A stretch of 64,000 bases of DNA from Pseudomonas anguilliseptica. GTDB lineage: Bacteria; Pseudomonadota; Gammaproteobacteria; Pseudomonadales; Pseudomonadaceae. A program made the position numbers and the translations under genes. Of the stretch, positions 45,650-53,940 are shown in pieces (position 1 is the first letter of the stretch; every line of letters starts with the position of its first letter). The stretch is taken from NCBI RefSeq assembly GCF_021375795.1, contig NZ_JAEIOI010000002.1, positions 620,001 through 684,000 on the forward strand, in the 5' to 3' direction. The notes under the pieces were generated by a model. That model was given only the letters and a program-made list of their open reading frames with translations. It had not been told where the DNA came from and did not search any database.

Positions 45650-46933
45650 ATGACTGATCGTGATTCGAAGCACCCAAGCCTGCACAGCCGCCGCAATTTC
45701 CTGAAAACCTCAATTGCCGTCGCCGGCACCGTCGGTGGTGTTGCCGCTCTGGGCCTGAGCGCACCGGCAAGCCTGCGCAGCGCAGCCTGGGCTGCCGGTT
45801 CCGATGCACCGGAGAAAGCCGCGCTGAAAGTCGGTTTTATCCCACTCACCGATTGCGCATCGGTGGTGGTCGCCGCCACCCAGGGCTTTGGCGAGAAATA
45901 TGGCCTGAGCATCATCCCAAGCAAGGAAGCTTCCTGGGCCGGGGTGCGCGACAAACTCAACACCGGCGAGCTGGATGCCGCCCACGTGCTGTACGGCATG
46001 ATGTACGGCGCGCAGCTGGGCATCGCCGGGCCGCAGAAGGACATGGCGGTGCTGATGGGGCTGAACCACAACGGCCAGGCCATCACCCTCTCCAAGCAGC
46101 TCAAAGAGGCCGGCGTGACCAACGGTGCGCAACTGGCCGAGCATGTGAAAAAAGGCGGCAACCCGCTGACCTTCGCCCAGACCTTCCCCACCGGCACCCA
46201 CGCCATGTGGCTGTATTACTGGCTGGCCAGCCTGGGCATCAACCCGATGAGCGACGTGAAAACCATCGTCGTGCCACCACCGCAGATGGTCGCCAATATG
46301 CGCGTCGGCAATATGGACGGATTCTGCGTCGGCGAGCCCTGGGGCGCACGGGCCATTGCTGACAAGATCGGTTTCACCGCCGTGACCACCCAGCAGATCT
46401 GGCCGGACCACCCGGAAAAGGTCCTCGGCACCAGCCGCGCCTTTGTCGAGCAATACCCCAATACGGCCCGCGCGCTGGTCATGGCGGTGCTGGATGCCAG
46501 CCGGTTTATCGAAGCCAGCGAAGAAAACCGCAAGAGCACCGCCAAGCTGATTGCCGGCAAGGCCTACGTCAACGCACCGGTCAAGGTGATCGAGCCACGC
46601 TTCCTCAGCCACTACGAGGACGGCCTGGGCAACAGCTGGAAGGACGACCATGCCATGGCTTTCCATAAGGACGGCGCAGTCAACTTCCCCTACCACTCCG
46701 ACGGCATGTGGTTTATGACCCAGTTCAAGCGCTGGGGCCTGATCAAGCAAGACCCGAACTACGCCGCCGTCGCCGCCGGGGTCAATCAGGTGGCGCTGTA
46801 CAAGGAAGCCGCCAGCGCGCTGAACATCCCCGTGCCGGCCAGTTCGCTGCGCAGCAGCACGCTGATTGATGGCAGCGTGTGGAATGGTGCGGACCCGGCG
46901 GCCTATGCCAATTCATTCGCGATCAAAGCCTGA
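45650..46933 (+). CDS. nrtA: Nitrate ABC transporter substrate-binding protein NrtA
   Basis: A 427-residue member of the NrtA/CmpA family. The N-terminus carries a twin-arginine signal (SRRNFLKTS, residues 13-21, then a hydrophobic stretch and cleavage near AWAAG), so the protein is exported folded to the periplasm, where it captures nitrate for NrtB/NrtD. Family landmarks: DCASVVVAATQGFGEKYGL, TFPTGTHAMWLYYWLASLG, GFCVGEPWGARAI and YHSDGMWFMTQFKRWGL. Start at MTDRDSKHPS, preceded by AAAGGACAG; the longer reading lies across the leader terminator. Close paralogue of cytosolic NasS. Confidence 0.94.
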   Translation: MTDRDSKHPSLHSRRNFLKTSIAVAGTVGGVAALGLSAPASLRSAAWAAGSDAPEKAALKVGFIPLTDCASVVVAATQGFGEKYGLSIIPSKEASWAGVRDKLNTGELDAAHVLYGMMYGAQLGIAGPQKDMAVLMGLNHNGQAITLSKQLKEAGVTNGAQLAEHVKKGGNPLTFAQTFPTGTHAMWLYYWLASLGINPMSDVKTIVVPPPQMVANMRVGNMDGFCVGEPWGARAIADKIGFTAVTTQQIWPDHPEKVLGTSRAFVEQYPNTARALVMAVLDASRFIEASEENRKSTAKLIAGKAYVNAPVKVIEPRFLSHYEDGLGNSWKDDHAMAFHKDGAVNFPYHSDGMWFMTQFKRWGLIKQDPNYAAVAAGVNQVALYKEAASALNIPVPASSLRSSTLIDGSVWNGADPAAYANSFAIKA

Positions 46934-46947
46934 CAGGGAGCATCATG

Positions 46948-47799
46948 ATGAATGCACCATTGAAAACCCCACTTCCCCAGGCGTTACCCAGCACAACAGC
47001 CACACGCCTGAGCCTACCCGGCACAGCGGCTCTGCAAAATGCGCTCAAAGCGCTTATTCCGCCAGTGCTAGGCATCATGCTGTTTATCGGCCTATGGGCA
47101 TTGCTTGCAAGCAAGAGCGAGGGCCTGCCCGGCCCGCTGAGCACCTGGCTATCGGCCCTGGAGCTGTTCGCTGACCCGTTCTATGACAACGGCCCCAACG
47201 ACATGGGCATCGGCTGGAACATCCTGCATTCGCTGGGCCGCGTCGGCATCGGCTTTGGCTTGGCGGCGCTGATCGGCATTCCACTGGGCTTTGCCATCGG
47301 CCGCTTTGTCTTTCTCGCCGGCATGCTCTCGCCGATCATCAGCCTGCTGCGCCCGGTGTCGCCGCTGGCCTGGCTGCCGATTGGTCTGCTGGTGTTCGAA
47401 GCCGCAGGCCCGGCGTCGATCTGGGTGATCTTTATCAGTTCAATCTGGCCAATCATCCTTAACACCGCAGCCGGGGTGGCCAGCGTGCCGCAGGACTATT
47501 TGAACGTGGCCCGCGTGCTCAAGCTGTCGGAGTTCAAGGTGCTCACGCGCATCCTGTTTCCCGCCGTATTGCCGCACCTGATGACCGGCATTCGTCTGGC
47601 CATTGGCGTGGCCTGGCTGGTGATTGTCGCCGCGGAAATGCTCACCGGCGGCACTGGCCTGGGCTTCTGGGTGTGGGATGAGTGGAACAACCTCAACGTC
47701 GAACACATCCTCATCGCCATCATCATCGTCGGCCTGGTCGGACTGGCTCTGGAGCAAGCCCTGCTCCTGCTGGCCAAGCGCTTTGACTACGCCAACTAA
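46948..47799 (+). CDS. nrtB: Nitrate ABC transporter permease NrtB
   Basis: About 283 residues, inner-membrane permease of the nitrate/sulfonate/taurine class. Helices include VLGIMLFIGLWALLA, VGIGFGLAALIGIPLGFAIG and the C-terminal ILIAIIIVGLVGLALEQAL. The cytoplasmic coupling loop is YLNVARVLKLSEFKVLTRIL and the family motif GVAWLVIVAAEMLTGGTGLG is intact. Two adjacent ATGs (46945, 46948) are possible; I take the second because AGGGAG is then 7 nt away. The ATPase gene begins 10 bp after its stop. Confidence 0.93.
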   Translation: MNAPLKTPLPQALPSTTATRLSLPGTAALQNALKALIPPVLGIMLFIGLWALLASKSEGLPGPLSTWLSALELFADPFYDNGPNDMGIGWNILHSLGRVGIGFGLAALIGIPLGFAIGRFVFLAGMLSPIISLLRPVSPLAWLPIGLLVFEAAGPASIWVIFISSIWPIILNTAAGVASVPQDYLNVARVLKLSEFKVLTRILFPAVLPHLMTGIRLAIGVAWLVIVAAEMLTGGTGLGFWVWDEWNNLNVEHILIAIIIVGLVGLALEQALLLLAKRFDYAN

Positions 47800-47809
47800 G
47801 GAGTTCGCC

Positions 47810-48601
47810 ATGGACAAGTTCGTCGAGCTGACCAACGTCAGCAAACACTTCGACACCAAGAAAGGCCGCTTTCAGGCGCTCAGCGACGTCAACCTGAGCA
47901 TTGCCAAGGGCGAATTCGTCACCCTGATCGGCCACTCCGGTTGCGGTAAATCCACGGTTCTCAACCTGATCGCCGGCCTGTTGGAGGCCAGTGAAGGCGG
48001 CCTGATCTGCAACGGCCGCGAGATCGACGGCCCGGGTCCTGAGCGCGGTGTGGTGTTTCAGAACCACAGCCTGCTGCCCTGGATGACCTGCTACGGCAAT
48101 GTCTACCTGGCGGTGGAAAAGGTCTTCGCTGGCAAGGAAAGCAAGGCCCAGCTCAAGGAGCGCACCGAAGCGGCGCTGGCCATGGTTGGCCTGAGCCACG
48201 CCACCTACAAGCACCCCAATGAAATCTCCGGCGGCATGAAACAGCGTGTCGGTATCGCCCGCGCCCTGGCCATGCAGCCCAAAGTGCTGCTGATGGATGA
48301 ACCCTTCGGCGCGCTGGATGCCCTGACCCGCGCGCACCTGCAGGACGAGTTGCTGCGCATTGTCGGCGAAACCCACAGCACGGTGGTGATGGTCACCCAT
48401 GATGTTGACGAAGCCGTGCTGCTGTCGGATCGCATCGTGATGATGACCAACGGCCCGGCGGCGACCGTGGGCGATATCGTCAAGGTCGAGCTGGCGCGCC
48501 CGCGCGATCGCCTGGCCCTGGCCAACGACCCGCACTATCACGCCTACCGCACCGCCGTGCTGGAGTTTCTCTACCAGCGTCAGCAGCGCCCGGCAGCTTA
48601 A
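47810..48601 (+). CDS. nrtD: Nitrate ABC transporter ATP-binding protein (NrtD-type)
   Basis: A 263-residue single-domain ABC ATPase that powers nitrate uptake through NrtB. Walker A GHSGCGKST (residues 42-50), Q-loop VVFQNHSLLPW, signature SGGMKQRVG, Walker B VLLMDEPFGALDA, switch His in VTHDVDEA. It lacks the NrtA-like C-terminal extension of cyanobacterial NrtC, so it corresponds to the NrtD/CmpD type. Start at MDKFVELTNVSKHF with AAGGAG upstream. Its stop overlaps by 4 bp with the stop of the convergent esterase gene. Confidence 0.93.
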   Translation: MDKFVELTNVSKHFDTKKGRFQALSDVNLSIAKGEFVTLIGHSGCGKSTVLNLIAGLLEASEGGLICNGREIDGPGPERGVVFQNHSLLPWMTCYGNVYLAVEKVFAGKESKAQLKERTEAALAMVGLSHATYKHPNEISGGMKQRVGIARALAMQPKVLLMDEPFGALDALTRAHLQDELLRIVGETHSTVVMVTHDVDEAVLLSDRIVMMTNGPAATVGDIVKVELARPRDRLALANDPHYHAYRTAVLEFLYQRQQRPAA

Positions 48602-49491
48602 GGTTTTGCTGTGGCACCGATGCGGTTGAAGAAGGATTCAACCGCATCGGTATATGCACCAGGCTCGCCCAGTTGCCCATTGATCTCGCCATGCGAAAGC
48701 GCCAGCGGTAAAACCTCGACCTGCCTCCCCATCTTTTGACCGCGTTCGGCAAAGCCTTCAGCCTGACGGCATGCCTCCTCGCGCTTGCTTGAACACACCG
48801 CCAGCAGCGGCGCACCGACCGGCTGTAAACGCCAATACGGCGAAGCAATGCGCCAGTACTTGGGCTCCGCGCCAAACGCCTGGTCGTACAGGCGGTAATG
48901 TTTACCACGCATGATGCTGTCGACATCAAAGGCTGCGCTGTCCAGCGCCACCGTACCGAGCCAAGGCTGCGCGGCATACCGCTTGGCAATGGCATCATCG
49001 GCACTCAGCAAACTGACCAGATGCGCACCGGCCGAATGCCCCAGCAATACCACCCGCTGCGGGTCCCCTCCCCACTGCCGCGCGTGCTGCTGCACATAGC
49101 TCAGCGCCTGGGCTATGTCCTCGGCCTGCTGAATGGGCATCGCATCCGGCAGCAGGCGATAGTTCACCGAGACAAACAGATAGCCCTGAGGTAGCCAGCG
49201 CGCCAGCTTGTTCTCCACCACCCGACCCATGCGTTTGTCGCCCTTGCTCCAGGCACCGCCGTGCACCATCAGCAGAATCGGTGCTGAGTTGGCCTGCAGT
49301 GGACGGTAAACATCCAGGCGCTGACGCGCGTGCGTGACATACGGCAGATCAGCCAGCAGCTCGGCGCCGAGCTGCGCGGCGCTCCTGGCACTGCGCCGGT
49401 CACTCAGGGCATCGCGCAGCCCCTGCGCCTGCACATCCACTACCCACAAAAGCATCAGCAGCGCGCCGCTGCTCAATCGTCCGAGTCTCAT
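48598..49491 (-). CDS. Secreted alpha/beta-hydrolase (esterase/lipase family)
   Basis: About 297 residues with a Sec signal peptide (RLSSGALLMLLWVVDVQAQG). Hormone-sensitive-lipase-like pattern: oxyanion hole MVHGGAWS, nucleophile elbow GHSAGAH, then the acid and the histidine in ALSHGEINGQ near the C-terminus. It probably hydrolyses short acyl esters in the periplasm; the natural substrate is unknown. The ATG of MRLGRLSSG has AGAGG 6 nt upstream. It converges on nrtD and interrupts the nitrate genes, with no evident functional link to them. Confidence 0.8.
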   Translation of the reverse strand: MRLGRLSSGALLMLLWVVDVQAQGLRDALSDRRSARSAAQLGAELLADLPYVTHARQRLDVYRPLQANSAPILLMVHGGAWSKGDKRMGRVVENKLARWLPQGYLFVSVNYRLLPDAMPIQQAEDIAQALSYVQQHARQWGGDPQRVVLLGHSAGAHLVSLLSADDAIAKRYAAQPWLGTVALDSAAFDVDSIMRGKHYRLYDQAFGAEPKYWRIASPYWRLQPVGAPLLAVCSSKREEACRQAEGFAERGQKMGRQVEVLPLALSHGEINGQLGEPGAYTDAVESFFNRIGATAKP

Positions 49492-49626
49492 ACCTGACCT
49501 CTGCCCCATGCCATCTGGATGATTGGCAGATCATCGCCGGTTTGCCCGTGACCTGCATCAGCGTCTGCCCGGCAGATGCGAACAGGGTTAACATTCGCCA
49601 CCTTTGACTGACGACCGGATGCTGGC

Positions 49627-50076
49627 ATGGCCCGCCTGACCCTTGAATTCCCCGAAGACCAGTTCTGCTACAGCACCCACCTGACCGTGCGGGTGACCGA
49701 CATCAATGCCGCCAATCACCTGGGCAATGACTCGATGATTTCGATGATCTCCGAAGCGCGGGCGCGCTTTCTGTTCGAGTTCGGCATCGTCGAAACCCAG
49801 GAAGATGGTACCGGGATCATCGTCACCGACCTGGCCACCACCTACCGCGCCGAAGCCCACGCCCGCGACCAGTTGCTATTCGAGGTCGGCGTGATGGATT
49901 TCAACAAGTACGGCGGTGATATCACCTTCCGCATCACCCGCCCGGCCGATGGCAGCCTGGTGGCCATGGCCAAGTCGGGCTTTGTCTTCTTCAACTACAA
50001 ACTGGGCAAGGTGGTGCCGATGCCGGCGGCCTTCAGCGCCACCTTCAGCAAGGTCAACTGGCTGGATCAGCCGTAA
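49627..50076 (+). CDS. Hotdog-fold thioesterase (4HBT family)
   Basis: A 149-residue single hotdog domain. The conserved TDINAANHLGNDSMISMISEAR segment resembles the active-site region of 4-hydroxybenzoyl-CoA thioesterase-like proteins, with the Asp and Glu positions expected for this clan, followed by YRAEAHARDQLLFEVGV. It would hydrolyse acyl-CoA thioesters in the cytosol; the substrate is unknown. Divergent from the esterase gene, in a position between nrtD and nasA. Confidence 0.82.
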   Translation: MARLTLEFPEDQFCYSTHLTVRVTDINAANHLGNDSMISMISEARARFLFEFGIVETQEDGTGIIVTDLATTYRAEAHARDQLLFEVGVMDFNKYGGDITFRITRPADGSLVAMAKSGFVFFNYKLGKVVPMPAAFSATFSKVNWLDQP

Positions 50077-50166
50077 GGCTGATCAACAATTAACCAGCCC
50101 TCAACGTGACAGCTGGCACATCCTCTGCTACGCCTTAGGCAGAACAACAAAAGCAGGGGAATCGCT

Positions 50167-50313
50167 ATGCCAACCACGCGCAGCCATGTCCGCCACGCCG
50201 GGCTGTTGAGCAACCTACTCGCTCTGGCCCTTCTGACCCTTCCACTTCCCACACAAGCCTTGAGTGCTGCCGCACTGGATGCCACCTGCAAAGCTGTACG
50301 CAGTCACCACTGA
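50167..50313 (+). pseudogene. Short ORF encoding a signal peptide, possible gene remnant
   Basis: 48 codons starting at an ATG with AGGGGA 6 nt upstream. The product is a convincing Sec signal peptide (LLSNLLALALLTLPLPTQALS, cleavage likely after TQA) followed by only ~16 residues (AAALDATCKAVRSHH) before a TGA. Either this is a tiny secreted peptide or the 5' stub of a truncated secreted protein; downstream frames show no recognisable continuation. Confidence 0.4.
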
Positions 50314-50475
50314 TACAGCGACGGCTGACCAAGGCCTCTTGGCCTGCCTCCTCGACACCTGGTGCCGCACCGGGCACAGGCTCTGCGCCCCATTCAGGAG
50401 CACCTCCATCACATTACGCCTCATTTTGCAGCGCACCCCACCCACAACAGCCAGGTAAACCGGCATCTGCAGCCT

Positions 50476-50491
50476 TGGCGCAGCTCTTGCT
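50476..50491 (+). promoter_or_regulatory. Sigma-54 promoter of nasA
   Basis: TGGCGCAGCTCTTGCT: GG (50477-50478) and GC (50489-50490) separated by 10 bp. Predicted start near 50502, 5 nt before the first ANTAR hairpin. A second, less likely GG-N10-GC match lies at 50373-50386. Confidence 0.75.
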
Positions 50492-50506
50492 AAGACAACC
50501 CCACAA

Positions 50507-50594
50507 GTAGCCAATGGCGGCTGCTTAACAAACGACAAAGACGTCGCATCCACCACGCCCAAGGGCCTTCGGTGTATGCGGCGTTTTGCGTTTT
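50507..50594 (+). promoter_or_regulatory. ANTAR (NasT) antitermination leader of nasA
   Basis: P1: GTAGCC (50507-50512), hexaloop AATGGC (50513-50518), GGCTGC (50519-50524). P2: CGAC (50533-50536), hexaloop AAAGAC (50537-50542), GTCG (50543-50546). Both loops have A1 and G4. Terminator: ACGTCGCATCCACC (50541-50554) pairs with GGTGTATGCGGCGT (50571-50584) with one mismatch and one G-U, then TTTTGCGTTTT. P2's 3' arm lies inside the terminator's 5' arm, so they are alternatives. Confidence 0.82.
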
Positions 50595-50791
50595 ACGCCC
50601 CAGCGTTTGGGGCTGGCACCTGCCCTGCGATCCAGGGTTGGCGCTGGTAACTCTCTCAACCCGACTGAGGCTTCGGCCCCAGGGTGGCGCACCACAAGTG
50701 CATCACCTCCCCGGCGGGTTGCAGCCGCCATGCCCACGATCATGGCGAACTGCACCCGGCCGGGACCCTTATCTGCTGAACGAGGTTTGCG
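50595..50791 (+). other. Leader between the nasA terminator and its start codon
   Basis: About 200 nt of untranslated leader with a short stem CCCCAGCGTTTGGGG (50598-50612) and GC-rich sequence, but no ORF or element that I recognise. It ends with CGAGG 6 nt before the nasA ATG. Confidence 0.4.
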
Positions 50792-52003
50792 ATGAATACG
50801 AGTTTCTGGAAAGCCGGCCACACTCCAACGCTGTTTGCCGCCTTCCTCTATTTCGATCTGAGTTTTATGGTCTGGTACGTGCTCGGCCCGTTGGCTGTGC
50901 AGATTGCCACCGATCTCGACCTGACCGCCCAGCAACGCGGTTTGATGGTCGCCACTCCGATTCTCGCCGGTGCCGTGCTGCGTTTGCTGATGGGTTTCCT
51001 GGCTGATCGCCTATCGCCCAAGAGCGCGGGCCTGATTGGCCAGGTGATCGTCATCGTGGCGCTGTTCTGTGCCTGGCAGATCGGCATCAGCAGCTATGAA
51101 CAGGCCCTGCTGCTCGGCCTGTTCCTTGGTTTTGCCGGCGCGGCCTTTGCCGTGGCCCTGCCCCTGGCTTCGCAGTGGTATCCGCCGCAGCATCAGGGCA
51201 AGGCCATGGGCATTGCCGGTGCCGGCAACTCCGGCACTGTGCTGGCCGCCTTGTTCGCCCCCGGGCTGGCCGCGCTGTTTGGCTGGCAGAACGTCTTCGG
51301 CTGGGCGCTGATCCCACTGCTGGCGACCCTGCTGATCTTTGCCCTGCTGGCCAAGAACGCCCCCGAGCAGCCCAAGCCCAAAGCCCTGGCCGACTACCTG
51401 AAAGCCCTGGGTGACCGCGACAGCTGGTGGTTTATGTTTTTCTACAGTGTGACCTTCGGCGGCTTTATCGGCCTGGCCAGCGCCCTGCCCGGTTACTTCA
51501 ACGACCAGTACGGCCTGAACCCGGTGACTGCCGGCTACTACACCGCCGCCTGTGTCTGCGCCGGCAGCCTGATGCGCCCATTGGGCGGCGCACTGGCCGA
51601 CCGTATCGGCGGCATTCGCTCGCTGCTGATGATGTACACCCTGGCCTCGCTGAGCATCGCCGCAGTGGGCTTCAACCTGGACAGCTCGGCCGCCGCGCTG
51701 ACGCTGTTCGTCACCGCCATGCTTGGCCTTGGCGCCGGTAACGGCGCGGTGTTCCAACTGGTACCGCAGCGCTTTCGCAAGGAAATCGGCGTAATGACCG
51801 GGCTGATCGGCATGGCCGGCGGCATCGGCGGTTTTCTCCTGGCCGCCGGCCTGGGCACCATCAAGCAGCAGACCGGTGATTACCAGTTGGGCCTGTGGCT
51901 GTTCGCCAGTCTGGGTGTACTGGCCTGGTTCGGCCTGCTCAGCGTGAAAAGCCGCTGGCGCACTACCTGGGGCAGCGCGGCCGTCACGGCCGCACGGGTA
52001 TAA
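50792..52003 (+). CDS. nasA: Nitrate transporter NasA (MFS, NNP family)
   Basis: A 403-residue 12-helix major-facilitator transporter of the NarK/NasA/NRT2 branch, importing nitrate (and possibly exchanging nitrite). The two glycine-rich nitrate-signature segments are present: GAGNSGTVLAALFAPGLA in helix 5 and GLGAGNGAVFQLVPQRF in helix 11. The early helix has FLYFDLSFMVWYVLGPLA. RBS CGAGG with 6-nt spacing. The kinase gene begins 5 bp after its stop, so both are in one operon behind the ANTAR leader. It gives the cell a second nitrate entry route besides NrtABD. Confidence 0.93.
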   Translation: MNTSFWKAGHTPTLFAAFLYFDLSFMVWYVLGPLAVQIATDLDLTAQQRGLMVATPILAGAVLRLLMGFLADRLSPKSAGLIGQVIVIVALFCAWQIGISSYEQALLLGLFLGFAGAAFAVALPLASQWYPPQHQGKAMGIAGAGNSGTVLAALFAPGLAALFGWQNVFGWALIPLLATLLIFALLAKNAPEQPKPKALADYLKALGDRDSWWFMFFYSVTFGGFIGLASALPGYFNDQYGLNPVTAGYYTAACVCAGSLMRPLGGALADRIGGIRSLLMMYTLASLSIAAVGFNLDSSAAALTLFVTAMLGLGAGNGAVFQLVPQRFRKEIGVMTGLIGMAGGIGGFLLAAGLGTIKQQTGDYQLGLWLFASLGVLAWFGLLSVKSRWRTTWGSAAVTAARV

Positions 52004-52008
52004 AGCCG

Positions 52009-53694
52009 ATGTCCGAGCCAACAGCGTCGGCCCTGCAGCTGAGCTTCGGCGAAGCCAGTGCCACCGGGCCACGCACTGAGAATCAGGATGCCTTGCGCAT
52101 CGTGACGCCGGCCCCGGCGCTGGCGGCCAGCAAGGGCTACCTGTTCGCCCTGGCCGATGGTGTCAGCCAGTGCGCCGATGGTGGCCTGGCCGCCCGCGCC
52201 ACCTTGCAGGCGCTGGCCCTGGACTATTACTCGACCCCGGAAACCTGGGCCGTTACCCAGTCGCTGGAACGCATCCTGGTAGCACATAACCGCTGGCTGC
52301 AAGCCAATGGCGGCGGCCAGCCGCTGCTCACTACCCTCAGCGCGCTGATACTGCGCGGCAGACGCTTTACCCTCGCGCATATTGGCGATTGCCGTGCCTA
52401 CCGCTGGTTTGCCGGGCGTCTTGAACGGCTCAGTGAAGACCATGTGTGGGAACAGCCAGGCATGCAGCATGTGCTCAAACGCGCCATGGGCCTGGATCAG
52501 CACCTGGTGATGGATTACCTCGACGGCGAACTGCGCCAGGGCGAGTGCTTTGCCCTGGTCAGCGACGGGGTCTGGGCCAGCCTCGGTGATGCCGGCATTC
52601 AGGCGATTCTGCGTGACGAGCCGGACCTCCCGGCCGCCAGCCGCGCCCTGGTCCGCGCCGCGCACCTGGCCGGCAGCCAGGACAACGCCAGCGCCCTGCT
52701 GCTGCGGGTCGAGACACTGCCGCAGAGCGATCTGGCTGACACCCTGGCGCAACTGCAGCACTGGCCCCTGCCGCCCAGGCTGCGCGAAGGTCAGGCCTTT
52801 GAAGGCTGGCAGGTCGAGCGCCTGCTGAGTGAATCGCGTCAGTCCCTGCTCTACCGCGTGCGTGACACCCAGGGCCGGCGCTGGCTGCTGAAAACCCTGC
52901 CCAGTAGCCGAGCGGATGAAACCCAGGCTGGCCCCGCGCTCCTGCTAGAAGAATGGTTTCTGCGCCGCGTGGCCGGGCGCTGCTTCGCCGAGGTGCATGC
53001 CCTGCCGCAACGTCAGCACCTGTACTACGTGCAACGTGAATACCCCGGCCAGACACTCGCCGAACACCTGCGTCTGAACGGCCCGCTCGGTCTGGCGCAA
53101 TGGCTGGATATCGCCCCACGTCTGCTCAAGGCGCTGGGCATGCTGCACCGGCGCAATATCCTGCACCGCGACATCAAACCGGAGAACCTGCTGTGGGGTG
53201 ATGATGGCGAGTTGCGCATCGTGGATTTCGGCCTGGCCTACTGCCCCGGCCTGAGCCGTGATGAAGCCAACGAGCTGCCCGGCACACCCAGCTATATCGC
53301 CCCGGAAGCTTTTACCGGGGCCGTGCCAGGGCCGCAGCAAGACCTCTACAGCGCCGGCGTAACGCTGTACCAACTGCTCACCGGGCATTACCCCTATGGG
53401 GAGATCGAAGCCTTTCAGCACCCACGCTTCGGCCAGCCCACAGCAGCCAGTCGCTACCGACCGGACCTCCCCGGCTGGCTCGATGACAACCTGGCGCGAG
53501 CGCTGAATGCCGATCCGCAGCAACGCTATGAAACAGCCGAAGAGTGGCTGCACAACCTTGAACAGGGCGAACGCCAGGCCATCAGCAGCCGCCCTCGGCC
53601 ATTGCTTGAGCGTGAGCCATTGCGCGTCTGGCGTGGCCTGGCGCTGTTTTCCCTGGTGCTGAATCTGGTGCTGCTGATCAGCCTGATGCACTGA
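52009..53694 (+). CDS. PP2C phosphatase - Ser/Thr protein kinase fusion protein
   Basis: A 561-residue protein joining two opposing activities. Residues ~1-240 form a PP2C-type phosphatase: TENQDALRI, FALADGVS(Q), IGDCRAYRW, LVSDGVW and SQDNAS carry the metal-binding aspartates. Residues ~265-530 form a Hanks-type kinase: WLLKTLPS (ATP lysine), HRDIKPENLL (catalytic Asp) and IVDFGLAY (DFG). One C-terminal helix (LALFSLVLNLVLLISLM) anchors it in the membrane, with both domains in the cytosol. Start at MSEPTASALQ. Co-transcribed with nasA, as in P. aeruginosa where a homologue sits at the same place. Targets are unknown; NasA or nitrate enzymes are possible. Confidence 0.88.
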   Translation: MSEPTASALQLSFGEASATGPRTENQDALRIVTPAPALAASKGYLFALADGVSQCADGGLAARATLQALALDYYSTPETWAVTQSLERILVAHNRWLQANGGGQPLLTTLSALILRGRRFTLAHIGDCRAYRWFAGRLERLSEDHVWEQPGMQHVLKRAMGLDQHLVMDYLDGELRQGECFALVSDGVWASLGDAGIQAILRDEPDLPAASRALVRAAHLAGSQDNASALLLRVETLPQSDLADTLAQLQHWPLPPRLREGQAFEGWQVERLLSESRQSLLYRVRDTQGRRWLLKTLPSSRADETQAGPALLLEEWFLRRVAGRCFAEVHALPQRQHLYYVQREYPGQTLAEHLRLNGPLGLAQWLDIAPRLLKALGMLHRRNILHRDIKPENLLWGDDGELRIVDFGLAYCPGLSRDEANELPGTPSYIAPEAFTGAVPGPQQDLYSAGVTLYQLLTGHYPYGEIEAFQHPRFGQPTAASRYRPDLPGWLDDNLARALNADPQQRYETAEEWLHNLEQGERQAISSRPRPLLEREPLRVWRGLALFSLVLNLVLLISLMH

Positions 53695-53803
53695 GGTAAA
53701 GCACGCACCAATCCAGCGCAAGCCGCCTTGAAAGGGTGCGTAAATCGCTAAAACCCTCAGGCAAAACCACTGCAAGGCCCAGTAAATCCATGCCCAGGCA
53801 TGT

Positions 53804-53819
53804 TGGCACAGGCCCTGCA
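53804..53819 (+). promoter_or_regulatory. Sigma-54 promoter of nirBD-nasC-cobA
   Basis: TGGCACAGGCCCTGCA: GG (53805-53806), 10 bp, GC (53817-53818). Full TGGCAC -24 element. Predicted start near 53830, 12 nt before the first ANTAR hairpin. Confidence 0.78.
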
Positions 53820-53841
53820 TTGGCACTGACACAATTTAATA

Positions 53842-53940
53842 AAGTGCGGCCTTCAACGAAGAAGGCCGCACTTCCCGAGAGAACGGGACTTGGACAAAGG
53901 CGTCCTCGCTAGGTGACTAGCGGGACGCCTTTTTTGTTTT
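53842..53940 (+). promoter_or_regulatory. ANTAR (NasT) antitermination leader of nirBD-nasC-cobA
   Basis: P1: a 13-bp stem AAGTGCGGCCTTC (53842-53854) / GAAGGCCGCACTT (53861-53873) with hexaloop AACGAA. P2: TCCCG/CGGGA (53873-53888) with hexaloop AGAGAA (53878-53883). Both loops have A1 and G4. Terminator: AAAGGCGTCC (53896-53905) pairs with GGACGCCTTT (53923-53932), inner CGCTAG/CTAGCG, then T6-G-T5. Unlike the other leaders, P2 and terminator do not share bases. The corresponding operon in P. aeruginosa is known to be controlled by leader antitermination. Confidence 0.85.

Noticed and set aside
50373..50386. Second GG-N10-GC match as the nasA promoter
   Set aside because: It would place the ANTAR hairpins ~110 nt from the start, unlike the other three leaders; the match at 50476 fits the common spacing and has a better TTGC element.
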